A stretch of 64,000 bases of DNA from Gemmobacter aquatilis (GTDB lineage Bacteria; Pseudomonadota; Alphaproteobacteria; Rhodobacterales; Rhodobacteraceae). The translations under genes and the position numbers were made by a program. The stretch is taken from contig NZ_FOCE01000001.1 in NCBI RefSeq assembly GCF_900110025.1, forward strand, positions 661,382 through 725,381, given 5' to 3'. A model generated the notes under the pieces. The model saw nothing but the letters and a program-made list of their open reading frames with translations, was not told the DNA's origin and searched no databases. Positions 35,788 through 44,392 of the stretch are shown here, piece after piece (position 1 is the first letter of the stretch; each line of letters begins with the position of its first letter).

Positions 35788-37241
35788 GGGGCAGGCACCA
35801 GACAATCGGCGGGAAGCAGGCTCAGGGTGAAGGCGCGGCCTTCGGCGAAGCCCGGCCCGGCGGTCCAGTGATCGACCAGCAGCGGCGCGGTGCCGGGGCG
35901 GCAGGTCGGCGGCTGGTCCCCCTTGGCCAACAGCACCACCGGCGCCGTGCCGCCCGGGTAAGGGCGCGTCAGATCCCAGTGATGGCGCGGCGCCCCGTCA
36001 AAGGGCGCGGCAAAGACCTCCGGGCCACCGGCGCGCACCTGCCAGCTCAGATCCGCCAGCAATTCGCGGTCGGCGGACAGGATCACACCTGCACCGTTTT
36101 GCTGCGCCAAGGCGATGGCGCGCTGCGACACCTCGGCGCGGCCCAGATAGCGATCCAGCATCAGTTGGCCGTTGGGCAGGCGCAGCGTGGTGCCTTCGAT
36201 CTTCAGGATCGGCAGGGCAAGGCTCAGCGCCAGCCCCAGCGCAAGTGACAGCGCGCGCAGCAGCGGCGCCCGTTCCAGCCGCGCGGCGGCGACCAGACAG
36301 CCTGCGATCACAAAGCCCACGCCCCAATTGGCCAGCGCCCGGCTGGTCACCGCCTGCACGACCACAATGCCCAGCACCAGCGCCGAGGCCGCCAGCAGCC
36401 CGCGCAGCGCGCCAGACCCCCGCCCCGGCGTCACCAGCGCCAGCAACCAGGCGCCGAACAGCACCGGCCCCATGACGGCAAACTGCTCGGCCATGAATTT
36501 CAGCCCACGCAGCGCGTCCAGCTTTGGCCCCGCCCATTCGGCATCGGCAGCCAGATGTTTCGCCGTCACGAAGCCATGCGCCGCCACCCACCACAGGTTC
36601 GGCGCAATGGTGGCAGCAAAGACCAGCGCCGCAATCCCCAGATCGGCGCGGCGGATGCGCCAATCGCGGCTGACCAACGCGGCGGCAACCATCCCCGCCA
36701 TGGCATAGACCATCGCATATTTCGCCAGAAAGCCGAGCCCCAGCACCAGCCCGAGCGTGACCGCCAGAAGCGGCGCCCCCTGCCCGCGCAGCGCGCGCGC
36801 CGCCAGCACATGCTGCATCAGCAGCCCCGCCGCGATACAGGCCAGCAAAGGCGTATCAGTGGACACCAGCGCCGACCCCAGCGCCACGGCAGGCAGCGTG
36901 GCATAGGACAGCGCCGCAAAGCCCGCCACCCGGTCCGACGCGATACGCAACCCCAGCGCCAGCACCAGAAGGGCCGTGATCCCGTGCAGCAGCGGCGCCA
37001 CCAGACGCACCGCAAATTCGGTCTGCCCGAACAACTCGGTCATCGCGCGGATCAGCCAGCCGATCAGCGGCGGCTTGGAAAAGGCACCAAAGGCCAGATC
37101 CTGCCCCCAGAACCAGTATTGCGCCTCGTCGGTGTAAAGCTCTGTCCGGTCGAACCACAGGGTGATGACGCGAAACGCGGTCAGCAACAGGATCGCCGCA
37201 ATCGCCAGCCTGCGGCCCGGTGCCCCCGCCTCAGGACGCAC
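35784..37241 (-). CDS. GT39/ArnT-like membrane glycosyltransferase
   Basis: A 485-residue polytopic membrane protein of the PMT/ArnT class, with about 11 helices. The first periplasmic loop has the catalytic-type motif LYTDEAQYWFWGQ followed by FSKPPLIGWLI. ArnT-like enzymes transfer a sugar from undecaprenyl phosphate to lipid A or another acceptor in the periplasm. The start is a GTG at 37241 that overlaps the LAB_N gene by 11 bp. The last 100 residues form a soluble, periplasmic tail with two Cys. Donor sugar unknown. Confidence 0.88.
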   Translation of the reverse strand: MRPEAGAPGRRLAIAAILLLTAFRVITLWFDRTELYTDEAQYWFWGQDLAFGAFSKPPLIGWLIRAMTELFGQTEFAVRLVAPLLHGITALLVLALGLRIASDRVAGFAALSYATLPAVALGSALVSTDTPLLACIAAGLLMQHVLAARALRGQGAPLLAVTLGLVLGLGFLAKYAMVYAMAGMVAAALVSRDWRIRRADLGIAALVFAATIAPNLWWVAAHGFVTAKHLAADAEWAGPKLDALRGLKFMAEQFAVMGPVLFGAWLLALVTPGRGSGALRGLLAASALVLGIVVVQAVTSRALANWGVGFVIAGCLVAAARLERAPLLRALSLALGLALSLALPILKIEGTTLRLPNGQLMLDRYLGRAEVSQRAIALAQQNGAGVILSADRELLADLSWQVRAGGPEVFAAPFDGAPRHHWDLTRPYPGGTAPVVLLAKGDQPPTCRPGTAPLLVDHWTAGPGFAEGRAFTLSLLPADCLVPAP

Positions 37242-37551
37242 GGCTCATCTTCTGCTTTTCGGCATGGATCAGCCACAGATTGCGGATGTAGATCACAAGG
37301 CCCGTCGATTGCCCCAGCACGAACACCGGGTCGCGCCGCCACAGCGCATAGGTGAACAGCACGATCCCCCCCGCCAGCGAGAAATACCAGAAGGCCACCG
37401 GGATCACCGATTTCTTCTGCCGCTCTGACGTGATCCACTGCACGATGAAGCGCATGGTGAACATCAACTGCCCGGCAAAACCGACCATGACCCAGGTGAA
37501 CTCGGTCCAGTTTTCCACATGCAGGGCCGACCAGACGGCTTCAAGGCTCAT
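37231..37551 (-). CDS. Lipid A biosynthesis N-terminal domain (LAB_N) membrane protein
   Basis: A 106-residue membrane protein with three hydrophobic segments matching the LAB_N domain found before LpxB in some proteins (FAGQLMFTMRFIVQWITSERQKKSVIP). As a free protein it is regularly encoded with DPM1-type and ArnT-type transferases. Its function is unproven; flipping or scaffolding of the lipid-linked sugar is a reasonable guess. It overlaps both neighbours, by 4 bp with the GT2 gene and by 11 bp with the GT39 gene. Confidence 0.87.
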   Translation of the reverse strand: MSLEAVWSALHVENWTEFTWVMVGFAGQLMFTMRFIVQWITSERQKKSVIPVAFWYFSLAGGIVLFTYALWRRDPVFVLGQSTGLVIYIRNLWLIHAEKQKMSRAS

Positions 37552-38357
37552 TGCGCGCGCTCCATCGGGGTTAGTTCGCCGGGCCGCGCCAGCTTGCGAC
37601 GACGGATCAGCCAGGCCACGCCCATCAGATCGGTGATCCCGACAATGGCCCGCCCGAAATTGGTGTATTTGGACCGGCCTGCCTCACGCGGGGCATGGGT
37701 CACATCGACATGCGCCACGGTCCAGCCATCGCGGGTGAACAGCGCGGGCAGATAGCGGTGCTGGTGGTTGAAGAACGGCAGCGCCAGATAGGCGGCCCGG
37801 TCAAACGCCTTGAGCCCGCAGCCGGTATCGCGCGTGCCATCGTTCAGCACCCAGGACCGCAACCCGTTGGCAAAGCGCGAGGCCAGCTTTTTCGACAGCG
37901 TATCCTGCCGCCCGACGCGCTGCCCCGCCACCAGCGCCAGACGCGGATCGCGGCCCGGCGCCATCAGCGGCGCAATCAGCGCGGGCAGGTTTTCGGGCGG
38001 GTTCTGGCCATCGCCATCCAGCGTGGCAATGACCGGCGCCCGCGCCGCGATCACGCCGGAATTGACCGCCGCCGATTGCCCGCCCGCCCGGTCATGCGCG
38101 ATCACCCGCAGCGGTGGCAGCCCGGCGGCCTGCGCCTCGGTCGCAAGGCGCAGCGCAATCGCCCGCGTCTCGTCGCGCGATCCGTCATCGACCAGCACGA
38201 TTTCATAGCGCAACCCCTGCGGCAGCGCCGCGCGGATCGCAGCGACCAGCGGCCCGATATTGGGCGCCTCGTCCTGCATCGGCACCACGACCGACAGGTC
38301 CGGCGCCCCTTCGGCACGCCGGTCCGTGCGCTCGGCAGCGGGAGAGAAGGTATTCAT
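37548..38357 (-). CDS. DPM1/ArnC-like family 2 glycosyltransferase
   Basis: A 269-residue cytosolic GT2 that should load a sugar onto undecaprenyl (polyprenyl) phosphate. Motifs are LSVVVPMQDEAPNI, VDDGSRDET and the metal-binding TLDGDGQNPP. Unlike ArnC it lacks two C-terminal membrane helices, as dolichyl-phosphate mannose synthase type enzymes do. The ATG at 38357 is used; a TTG at 38372 would add five residues. It is the first gene of the operon GT2, LAB_N, GT39, PAP2, all overlapping. Confidence 0.88.
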   Translation of the reverse strand: MNTFSPAAERTDRRAEGAPDLSVVVPMQDEAPNIGPLVAAIRAALPQGLRYEIVLVDDGSRDETRAIALRLATEAQAAGLPPLRVIAHDRAGGQSAAVNSGVIAARAPVIATLDGDGQNPPENLPALIAPLMAPGRDPRLALVAGQRVGRQDTLSKKLASRFANGLRSWVLNDGTRDTGCGLKAFDRAAYLALPFFNHQHRYLPALFTRDGWTVAHVDVTHAPREAGRSKYTNFGRAIVGITDLMGVAWLIRRRKLARPGELTPMERAQ

Positions 38358-38844
38358 ACTGTCGTTTTCCAACCGGCGGTTCGCGGGTTCTATAGCACAG
38401 CCACGAAACGGCCAAAAGACAGCAGGTCTTCAAGTCAGCGGCACGGGCGGAAAACCTGCCTGTGGCCCGACGGCACAGCGCGGCCTCATGGCTTCACCTG
38501 CGATTCGCGTGGGGCCCAGCAGATCCTGACGACACTGCTTTGATACTGCAGGTGCCCCTTGGCTGCACGGCTTGGCCTTGGTCTGTTTGCTGTCCCCATG
38601 ATGAAAGGCATCTTCAGCCCGGAAATTCGCGCAAAGCCCCTTGGCCCAGGTGATTCGCATGATCCGTTCCTGTGCAGCCCAGAACCATGGCGTAACGGCG
38701 GCGCAGCAGGCATTCCGCAGCCGATGGTCACGGATATGGGCCAGGTTCCGCCCGCCCGGCGCCAGAAGTTGCGTCATGTCAACAAAGGGTCGCGCCGAAC
38801 GTGCTAAACTGAAGGCGTCAGAGATCAGAGGAGGAGAAACACTC
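38358..38844. other. 487-bp gap between divergent lipid-glycosylation and PHA genes
   Basis: I see no convincing gene here. Short open frames on both strands have no family character. The region must hold the promoters of the minus-strand GT2 operon and of the phasin-PHA synthase pair, since the latter starts after a strong AGAGGAGGAG ribosome site. A TGC-rich stretch near 38540-38575 could bind a PHA regulator, but no clear dyad was found. Confidence 0.5.
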
Positions 38845-39222
38845 ATGGCTGCGAAATCCCAGAAGACCCCGATGGATGCGATGGCGGCGTTGATGCCCGG
38901 CGCATCGACCGCTGCCGTGTCCGCGCTCATTCGTCCGCAGGCGAAAATGATGGAAGCCCTGCTGAAGCAGAATATCGAAGTGCTGGCCTTCATGCGGGCC
39001 CGGTATGAACGCGATCTGGGCCTTGTGTCACGGATGGCCGATGCCACCGAATCCGGCGAGGTGATGTCGCTCTGGTCCGAGTTCTGGCAACGCACCTTGG
39101 CCGATTACGGGACCGAGACCAACAAACTGGCTGCCTCGGTGTCGGAAATCGCGCAGCAGGCGGTGCGCAGCGCCACGGAAGAGGCCGCGGCTGTCGGCGC
39201 GACCATCAAGCCCAAGAGCTGA
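38845..39222 (+). CDS. Phasin family protein
   Basis: A 125-residue, mostly helical, amphipathic protein rich in Ala, Met and Glu, typical of phasins that coat polyhydroxyalkanoate granules. It has segments such as RPQAKMMEALLKQNIEVLAFMRARYERDLGLVSRMADA and SVSEIAQQAVRSATEEAAAV. The ATG at 38845 has a strong AGGAGGAG site. Only 3 bp separate it from phaC, so the two are cotranscribed. A role in limiting granule size or activating the synthase is expected. Confidence 0.85.
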   Translation: MAAKSQKTPMDAMAALMPGASTAAVSALIRPQAKMMEALLKQNIEVLAFMRARYERDLGLVSRMADATESGEVMSLWSEFWQRTLADYGTETNKLAASVSEIAQQAVRSATEEAAAVGATIKPKS

Positions 39223-39225
39223 GAC

Positions 39226-41115
39226 ATGCAGGACGTGACGCAGCGGCGCAAGGCGCGGCAACGCAAGGCGCAAGGCGAAGCCGCACCCCGGGCTTTCGGG
39301 GATGTGACACCCACCGCCCCGGCTGTCCCTGCCGCTGCGCATCTTCCCGCCCTGCGGCCCGAAGAACCGGGCAGGCAGGCGGCAGAAGACGCGTTCCTCA
39401 ATCTCGACCGGCTGATCCATGCCCGGATCGGGCAGGCGGCGGGTGGGCTGTCGCCCATCGCGCTGCACGCCGCATGGGCCGATTGGGCCCAGCATCTGGC
39501 GGTATCGCCCGGCAAGCAGCTCGAACTCGCTTGGAAGGCCGCGCGCAAATGGCAACGGCTGATGGGGGTGCTCACCTGCCAGATGACGGATGCCGCCCGC
39601 AAGGACGATGCCCCCGCCGCCTGCATCACGCCCCTGCCGCAAGACCGCCGCTTCGCCGGGCCGGAATGGCAGCGCTATCCGTTCAACCTGTGGTCCCAGA
39701 GCTTTCTGCTGACACAGCAATGGTGGCACAATGCCACGACCCACATCCATGGCGTCGATGACCGGCACGAACAGATCGTGGAATTCTATGGCCGCCAGTT
39801 GCTCGACATGCTGGCGCCGTCCAACTTCCCCACCACCAACCCCGAGGTGATCGAGCGCACGATGCGGGAAGGCGGGCAGAACCTGTTGCGCGGCGCGGCC
39901 TTTCTGGCCGAAGACGCGAAACGCATGATGGCGGGCACGGCGGATGGCACCGACGCCGCATTCAAACCGGGTAAAACCGTTGCCGCCACCCCGGGCCGGG
40001 TGGTGCTGCGCAACCGCCTGATCGAACTGATCCAGTATGCCCCCACCACCGGCACGGTGCATCCGGTGCCGCTGCTGATCGTGCCCGCATGGATCATGAA
40101 ATATTACATCCTTGACCTGACGGCGGCCCATTCGCTGATCCGCTGGCTGGTGGCACAGGGTTTCACCGTCTTCTGCATCAGCTGGAAGAACCCCGATGCG
40201 GGCGACCGCGATCTGGGGTTTGACGATTACCGCGAACTCGGCGTGATGGCCGCGCTGGAGGCCGTCACCCGCATCACCGGCGCGCACAAGGTTCATGCGC
40301 TGGGCTATTGCCTTGGCGGCACGCTGCTGTCGGTTGCGGCGGCGGCGATGGCGCGCGATGGCGATGACCGTCTCGCCTCGCTGACCATGCTGGCCGCACA
40401 GGTGGATTTCACCGAAGCGGGCGAGCTGTCGCTGTTCACCTCGGAAGCGCAGCTTGCGCTGCTGGAAGACATGATGTGGGAGGATGGCTACCTAGACAAA
40501 TCCGCGATGGCGGGCACCTTCAGCATGTTGAAATCACAGGATCTGATCTGGTCGCATATGGTGCGCGAATATCTGATGGGCGAACGCGAGGCCGCCAGCG
40601 AGTTGGGTGCGTGGAGCAAGGATGCCACGCGGATGCCCTACCGGATGCATTCGGAATACCTGCGCCGGATGTTCCTGCAAAACGACTTGGCCGAAGGGCG
40701 GATGGAGGCGGGCGGGCGCCGCGTCTATCTGCAAGACATCGGCGTGCCGGTCTTTGCCGTGGCGACGGAACATGACCATATCGCGCCGTGGAATTCGGTC
40801 TTCAAGCTGACCTATCTTCTGCCGGGCGAGGTGACCTTCGCGCTGGTCTCGGGTGGGCACAATACCGGCATCGTGGCGCCACCGGATTCGACGCGGGCGC
40901 GTTACAGGCTTCTGGGCCATCACGCGGGCGAGACGCATCCGGCGCCAGAGGATTGGGCCGCTTCGGTGCCGCAAGTGGCGGGCACCTGGTGGGCCCCTTG
41001 GGCCGACTGGCTGCACCGCACCGGCGGGCCGGAAAGCGTGGCGCCCCCGCCGATGGGCGACGCCGACGCCCCGCATCACGGCCCCGCACCGGGCCGCTAC
41101 GTGATGCAGGGCTAA
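39226..41115 (+). CDS. phaC: Polyhydroxyalkanoate synthase (class I-like)
   Basis: A 629-residue PHA synthase that polymerises 3-hydroxyacyl-CoA into storage polyester. The alpha/beta-hydrolase fold carries the lipase-like box GYCLGG with nucleophile Cys362, Asp517 (ATEHDHIAPW) and His545 (SGGHNTGIV). The class I signature WIMKYYILDLTAAHSLIRWLV and ISWKNPDAGDRDLGFDDY are present. The N-terminus (about 70 residues, charged then Ala/Pro rich) is longer and unlike that of Cupriavidus PhaC. Phasin is encoded just upstream; no phaR or phaZ is adjacent. Confidence 0.93.
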   Translation: MQDVTQRRKARQRKAQGEAAPRAFGDVTPTAPAVPAAAHLPALRPEEPGRQAAEDAFLNLDRLIHARIGQAAGGLSPIALHAAWADWAQHLAVSPGKQLELAWKAARKWQRLMGVLTCQMTDAARKDDAPAACITPLPQDRRFAGPEWQRYPFNLWSQSFLLTQQWWHNATTHIHGVDDRHEQIVEFYGRQLLDMLAPSNFPTTNPEVIERTMREGGQNLLRGAAFLAEDAKRMMAGTADGTDAAFKPGKTVAATPGRVVLRNRLIELIQYAPTTGTVHPVPLLIVPAWIMKYYILDLTAAHSLIRWLVAQGFTVFCISWKNPDAGDRDLGFDDYRELGVMAALEAVTRITGAHKVHALGYCLGGTLLSVAAAAMARDGDDRLASLTMLAAQVDFTEAGELSLFTSEAQLALLEDMMWEDGYLDKSAMAGTFSMLKSQDLIWSHMVREYLMGEREAASELGAWSKDATRMPYRMHSEYLRRMFLQNDLAEGRMEAGGRRVYLQDIGVPVFAVATEHDHIAPWNSVFKLTYLLPGEVTFALVSGGHNTGIVAPPDSTRARYRLLGHHAGETHPAPEDWAASVPQVAGTWWAPWADWLHRTGGPESVAPPPMGDADAPHHGPAPGRYVMQG

Positions 41116-41118
41116 GGC

Positions 41119-42072
41119 TCAGCGCATCCAGGGCAGATCGGGGCCAAGCGGCACGATGCGCGACGGGTTCAGCGCGGCAATCGAGTAATAGCCGCGTTTG
41201 ATATGGTCGATGCTCACCGTGTCGCGCACCCCCGGCAGGGCCAGCACCCGCTCCATGAAAGCCTGCAGATGCGGGTAATCGGCCACGCGCCGCAGGTTGC
41301 ATTTGAACAGCCCGTGATAGGCCGCGTCAAAGCGCACCAGCGTGACAAAGGCGCGGATGTCGGTTTCCGTCAGCGCGGCGCCATGCAGGAAGGCGCGCCC
41401 GTCGGACAGCCGCACCTCCAGCGCGTCCAGCGCGGCGAACACATCGGCAAAGGCCTCGTCATAGGCGATCTGCGTGGTGGCGAACCCGGCGCGATACACA
41501 CCGTTGTTCAGCCTTGGATAGATGAAGTCGTTCAGCGCGTCGATCTCTGCCACCAGACCGGCGGGGCGCAGATCGGGGCCAGAGGCCAGCGCACCAAAGC
41601 CGCTGTTGAACATGCGCAGGATATCGGCGGATTCGTTCGATACGATGGTGCCGCGCTGCTTGTCCCACAGCACCGGCACCGTGGCGCGGCCCGAAAACAC
41701 CGGGTCGGCGCTTGTATAGATCTCGTGCATGTAGGTGGCGCCGTTCAGCGTATCGCGGTCTGCCCCCGGGTAATCCCCGAAGCGCCAGCCCTGTTCGGTC
41801 AGCGCCGGTTCCACGACAGAGACCGAGATCACCGCCTCCAGCCCCTTCAGCTTGCGGGCGATCAGCGTGCGGCTGGCCCAAGGGCAGATCAGTGCGACGT
41901 AAAGGTGATAGCGCCCGGCCTCGGCCTTGAAGCCGCCGTCGCCGGTCGGCCCCGCCGCACCATCCGGCGTGACCCAGTTGCGAAAGCTGGACACCTGCCG
42001 CACGAAGCCGCCCTTTGCGTCCTTCGCCTGCACGGGTTGCCAGTTTTCAACCCATTTGCCGTTGACCAGCAT
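41119..42072 (-). CDS. Glutathionyl-hydroquinone reductase
   Basis: A 317-residue Xi-class glutathione transferase (YqjG/ECM4-like). The active-site Cys lies in ALICPWASR (CPWA, as in this family), followed by the EPALTEQGWRFGDYPGADRD segment and a helical C-terminal GST domain (FIYPRLNNGVYRAGFATTQ). These enzymes reduce glutathionyl-hydroquinones and help detoxify quinones. The ATG at 42072 sits one base after the VOC gene stop, with a GGAAAGGGG site, so the two are cotranscribed. Confidence 0.9.
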   Translation of the reverse strand: MLVNGKWVENWQPVQAKDAKGGFVRQVSSFRNWVTPDGAAGPTGDGGFKAEAGRYHLYVALICPWASRTLIARKLKGLEAVISVSVVEPALTEQGWRFGDYPGADRDTLNGATYMHEIYTSADPVFSGRATVPVLWDKQRGTIVSNESADILRMFNSGFGALASGPDLRPAGLVAEIDALNDFIYPRLNNGVYRAGFATTQIAYDEAFADVFAALDALEVRLSDGRAFLHGAALTETDIRAFVTLVRFDAAYHGLFKCNLRRVADYPHLQAFMERVLALPGVRDTVSIDHIKRGYYSIAALNPSRIVPLGPDLPWMR

Positions 42073-42073
42073 C

Positions 42074-42886
42074 TCAGGCCCCTTTCCGTTCAACAAGGAT
42101 CGGGGTGCCCCACGGGTCGGTCAGATCGGCACTGCCTGCGCGGGCGACAATCGCCGCATGGTCCGCCGCATCGGCGCGCAACGTGACACTGGCCAGCCCG
42201 GTGGCCGGAAAGCTGCGCGGGCCCGCATTGCGGCTGTTCCAGATATTGCCCGCGATATGGTGGTGATAGCCACCCGAGCCGAAGAAGGCCGCGCCGGGGT
42301 AATGCGCCATGATCGGCATCCCCACCGTATCGCGCCAGAATGCCTCGGCCTGCGGCACCGCGCCGACCTGCAGGTGAACATGGCCCACCACGGCATCTTC
42401 GGGCGCGCCAGTCCAGCGGCCATCGGCGGCTTGGGCGAGCGCGTTCAGATCCAGCGCATCCGTCGCCATCTTCACCTGCCCCGCAGCATCATACCAGGCG
42501 CTGCGCGGGCGATCGACATAGACCTCGATCCCGTTGCCCTCGGGATCGGCCAGATAGATCGCCTCGCTGACCAGATGGTCCGAGGCGCCTTGCAGCGGCA
42601 CCCGGCTTTCAGCGGCATGGATCAGCCAGCGCGCCAATGCCGCCCGTGACGGCATCAGGAAGGCTGTGTGAAACAACCCGGCCTCGCGCGGGGTAGACCG
42701 GCGGGCGTGGCGATCCCCGCGCAGTTCCACCAGAACATTCCCGCCTGCGCCCAGCCGGACGGTTTCACCCTCCGACGACAGGCGCGCAAGGCCAAGCGCG
42801 GTTTCATAGAAGGCGGCAACTTTTGGCAGATCATGCACCGTCAGGGTGACATGGCCGATCTCAATGGGGGCGGATGCAGTGGACAT
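42074..42886 (-). CDS. VOC-superfamily protein, CatE-like (catechol 2,3-dioxygenase type)
   Basis: A 270-residue protein made of two vicinal-oxygen-chelate modules. The first begins IGHVTLTVHDLPKVAAFYETALGL and ends EAIYLADPEGNGIEVYVDRP; the second has VGHVHLQVGAVPQAEAFWRD and GGYHHHIAGNIWNS. Metal-ligand candidates are His in GHVTL/GHVHL and Glu in GIEVY. It resembles CatE of Bacillus, which works with the DoxX protein CatD against catechols and quinones. It sits between a DoxX gene and the GS-hydroquinone reductase gene. Confidence 0.85.
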   Translation of the reverse strand: MSTASAPIEIGHVTLTVHDLPKVAAFYETALGLARLSSEGETVRLGAGGNVLVELRGDRHARRSTPREAGLFHTAFLMPSRAALARWLIHAAESRVPLQGASDHLVSEAIYLADPEGNGIEVYVDRPRSAWYDAAGQVKMATDALDLNALAQAADGRWTGAPEDAVVGHVHLQVGAVPQAEAFWRDTVGMPIMAHYPGAAFFGSGGYHHHIAGNIWNSRNAGPRSFPATGLASVTLRADAADHAAIVARAGSADLTDPWGTPILVERKGA

Positions 42887-42942
42887 GGCAGTCTCCGGTT
42901 CAGGCGAAAGGGGAAGCCCCGGCGCAGCGCCGGGGCCAGCAG

Positions 42943-43362
42943 TCAGATACGGCGGTCAACGGCATAGGCGCCGCTGCCCAGCAGCGATTGCGCGATCAGC
43001 ACGATTGCCCAGAAGGCCGGATATTCCCAGCCGCCATTGGGGTTCGAGAAGAAGAAACCCGCCGGCACATGCACGAACCACGCCGCCCCCAGCAGCACCG
43101 GCACCAGTGCCAGCGACACGATGCGGGTGCGGAACCCGGCAATCAACGCCAGCCCGCCCAGCACTTCGACAAGGATGGTGATGTAAGCCAGAAAGCCCGG
43201 CAGCCCGATGGACTGGAAAAAGCCGACAGTGCCCGCCGGGGTGAAGACAAAGATCTTCAGCGCCGCATGGGCAAGGAACAACCCGCCCGTGGTGACACGC
43301 AGCAGCGTGGCGGCCAGATCGGCAGAGCGGGTTTCGGTATGGATCGTGGTGGTCATGGTCAT
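42943..43362 (-). CDS. DoxX family membrane protein (CatD-like)
   Basis: A 139-residue membrane protein with four helices, matching DoxX (LLRVTTGGLFLAHAALKIFVF, VEVLGGLALIAGFRTRIVSLALVPVLLGAAW). Context with a CatE-like VOC protein and a GS-hydroquinone reductase points to quinone detoxification. The start may be ATG 43362 or ATG 43356; the former is used. It is separate from the bufferin DoxX gene and only distantly similar. Confidence 0.88.
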   Translation of the reverse strand: MTMTTTIHTETRSADLAATLLRVTTGGLFLAHAALKIFVFTPAGTVGFFQSIGLPGFLAYITILVEVLGGLALIAGFRTRIVSLALVPVLLGAAWFVHVPAGFFFSNPNGGWEYPAFWAIVLIAQSLLGSGAYAVDRRI

Positions 43363-43448
43363 CTCCTGATGTCTGGGGCTTGGCCCGATGAGAAGAAGAT
43401 GCGCCGATTCCCCTCAAACAACAATTCAGGAAGATAGAAGATGATTGC

Positions 43449-43461
43449 TTCCGAAATGGAA
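43449..43461. promoter_or_regulatory. LysR-type T-N11-A dyad before the detoxification genes
   Basis: TTCC-N5-GGAA (43449-43461), a 4-bp dyad within the T-N11-A layout of LysR boxes. It lies just past the LysR gene stop and about 90 bp before the DoxX start. It is a candidate site for the adjacent LysR protein; the short arms keep confidence low. Confidence 0.4.
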
Positions 43462-43465
43462 TGTA

Positions 43466-44338
43466 TCAGCGCAGCGCCTTGGTCAGAAAATCCACCAGAA
43501 CCCGCACCTTGGCGGGCAAATGCCGCCCCCCGGGATAGAGCGCATGGATGCCCAGCGGGGGCGGCTCGAACGCGGCCAGCACCTGTTGCACCCGTCCGGC
43601 GGCCAGACTGTCCGCCGCCACGAAATCCGGCAGACAGGCGATGCCCAGCCCGGCCTCTGCCGCGCAAAGGCAGGCCGAGGCGTTGGAAAAGGCCAACCGC
43701 CCGGCCACCGCCACCTTTTGCCCCTGCGCGAAAGGCCAGTGATGCGGATCGCGGAAATTGGTGTCGATGATGCAGGCATGGGCCGCCAGTGCCGCAGGCT
43801 CCGCTGGCGCAGGCAGACGCGCCAGATAGCCGGGCGCCGCCACGCAGAGCATCCGCGCCACGCCCAGTTTGCGCCCGATCAGCGTGCCATCGCCCGGATT
43901 TCCGACCCGGATCGCCGCATCGAAGCCTTCATCGACAAGGTTCACGATCCGGTCGGCAAACTGCACATCCAGCGCGATGTCGGGAAATTCAGCGGCAAAG
44001 CGCACCAGCACCGGCGCCAGCCGGAGCGTGCCGAAGCTGAGCGGTGCCGTCAGGCGCAGCCGCCCGCGCGGGGCGACGGCGGCATTGCGCGTCTCGGTTT
44101 CCAGATCGTCGAACGCCTCGATCAGTCCGCGCAACCGCTCGGCATAGGCCTGCCCGGCCTCGGTCAGGAACAGCGCGCGGGTGGTGCGGTTCAGCAGCTT
44201 CACGCCCAGTTCCGCCTCCAGCCGCGCCACCAGCTTGGACGCCTGACCCGAGCTTGTGCCCAGCCGTTGCGCCGCCGCCGCGAAGCTGCCGGTTTCCACC
44301 ACCTTCACGAACATCCGTTCGGCGTTCAGCCTGTCCAT
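43466..44338 (-). CDS. LysR family transcriptional regulator
   Basis: A 290-residue LysR regulator. The N-terminal winged helix-turn-helix is FVKVVETGSFAAAAQRLGTSSGQASKLVARLEAELGVKLLNRTTR; the effector domain follows from about residue 90. The start at 44338 fits the usual LysR N-terminus (MDRLNAERMF). It lies directly upstream of, and on the same strand as, the DoxX-VOC-GST genes, an unusual co-directional layout for LysR but suitable for control of them. The inducer may be a quinone or catechol. Confidence 0.9.
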   Translation of the reverse strand: MDRLNAERMFVKVVETGSFAAAAQRLGTSSGQASKLVARLEAELGVKLLNRTTRALFLTEAGQAYAERLRGLIEAFDDLETETRNAAVAPRGRLRLTAPLSFGTLRLAPVLVRFAAEFPDIALDVQFADRIVNLVDEGFDAAIRVGNPGDGTLIGRKLGVARMLCVAAPGYLARLPAPAEPAALAAHACIIDTNFRDPHHWPFAQGQKVAVAGRLAFSNASACLCAAEAGLGIACLPDFVAADSLAAGRVQQVLAAFEPPPLGIHALYPGGRHLPAKVRVLVDFLTKALR

Positions 44339-44392
44339 CGCCGCCCTTTCCTGCCCCGCCCGCCGCAGCATAGCCGGGGCAGCGGGCGCAGG

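Noticed and set aside
38462-38731. Small open frames in the gap before the phasin gene
   Set aside because: No ribosome site, no family similarity and conflicting frames on both strands.
42943-43362. This DoxX gene as part of a second bufferin operon
   Set aside because: No DUF2282 precursor, DUF692 or DUF2063 gene is nearby; neighbours are VOC and GST genes.
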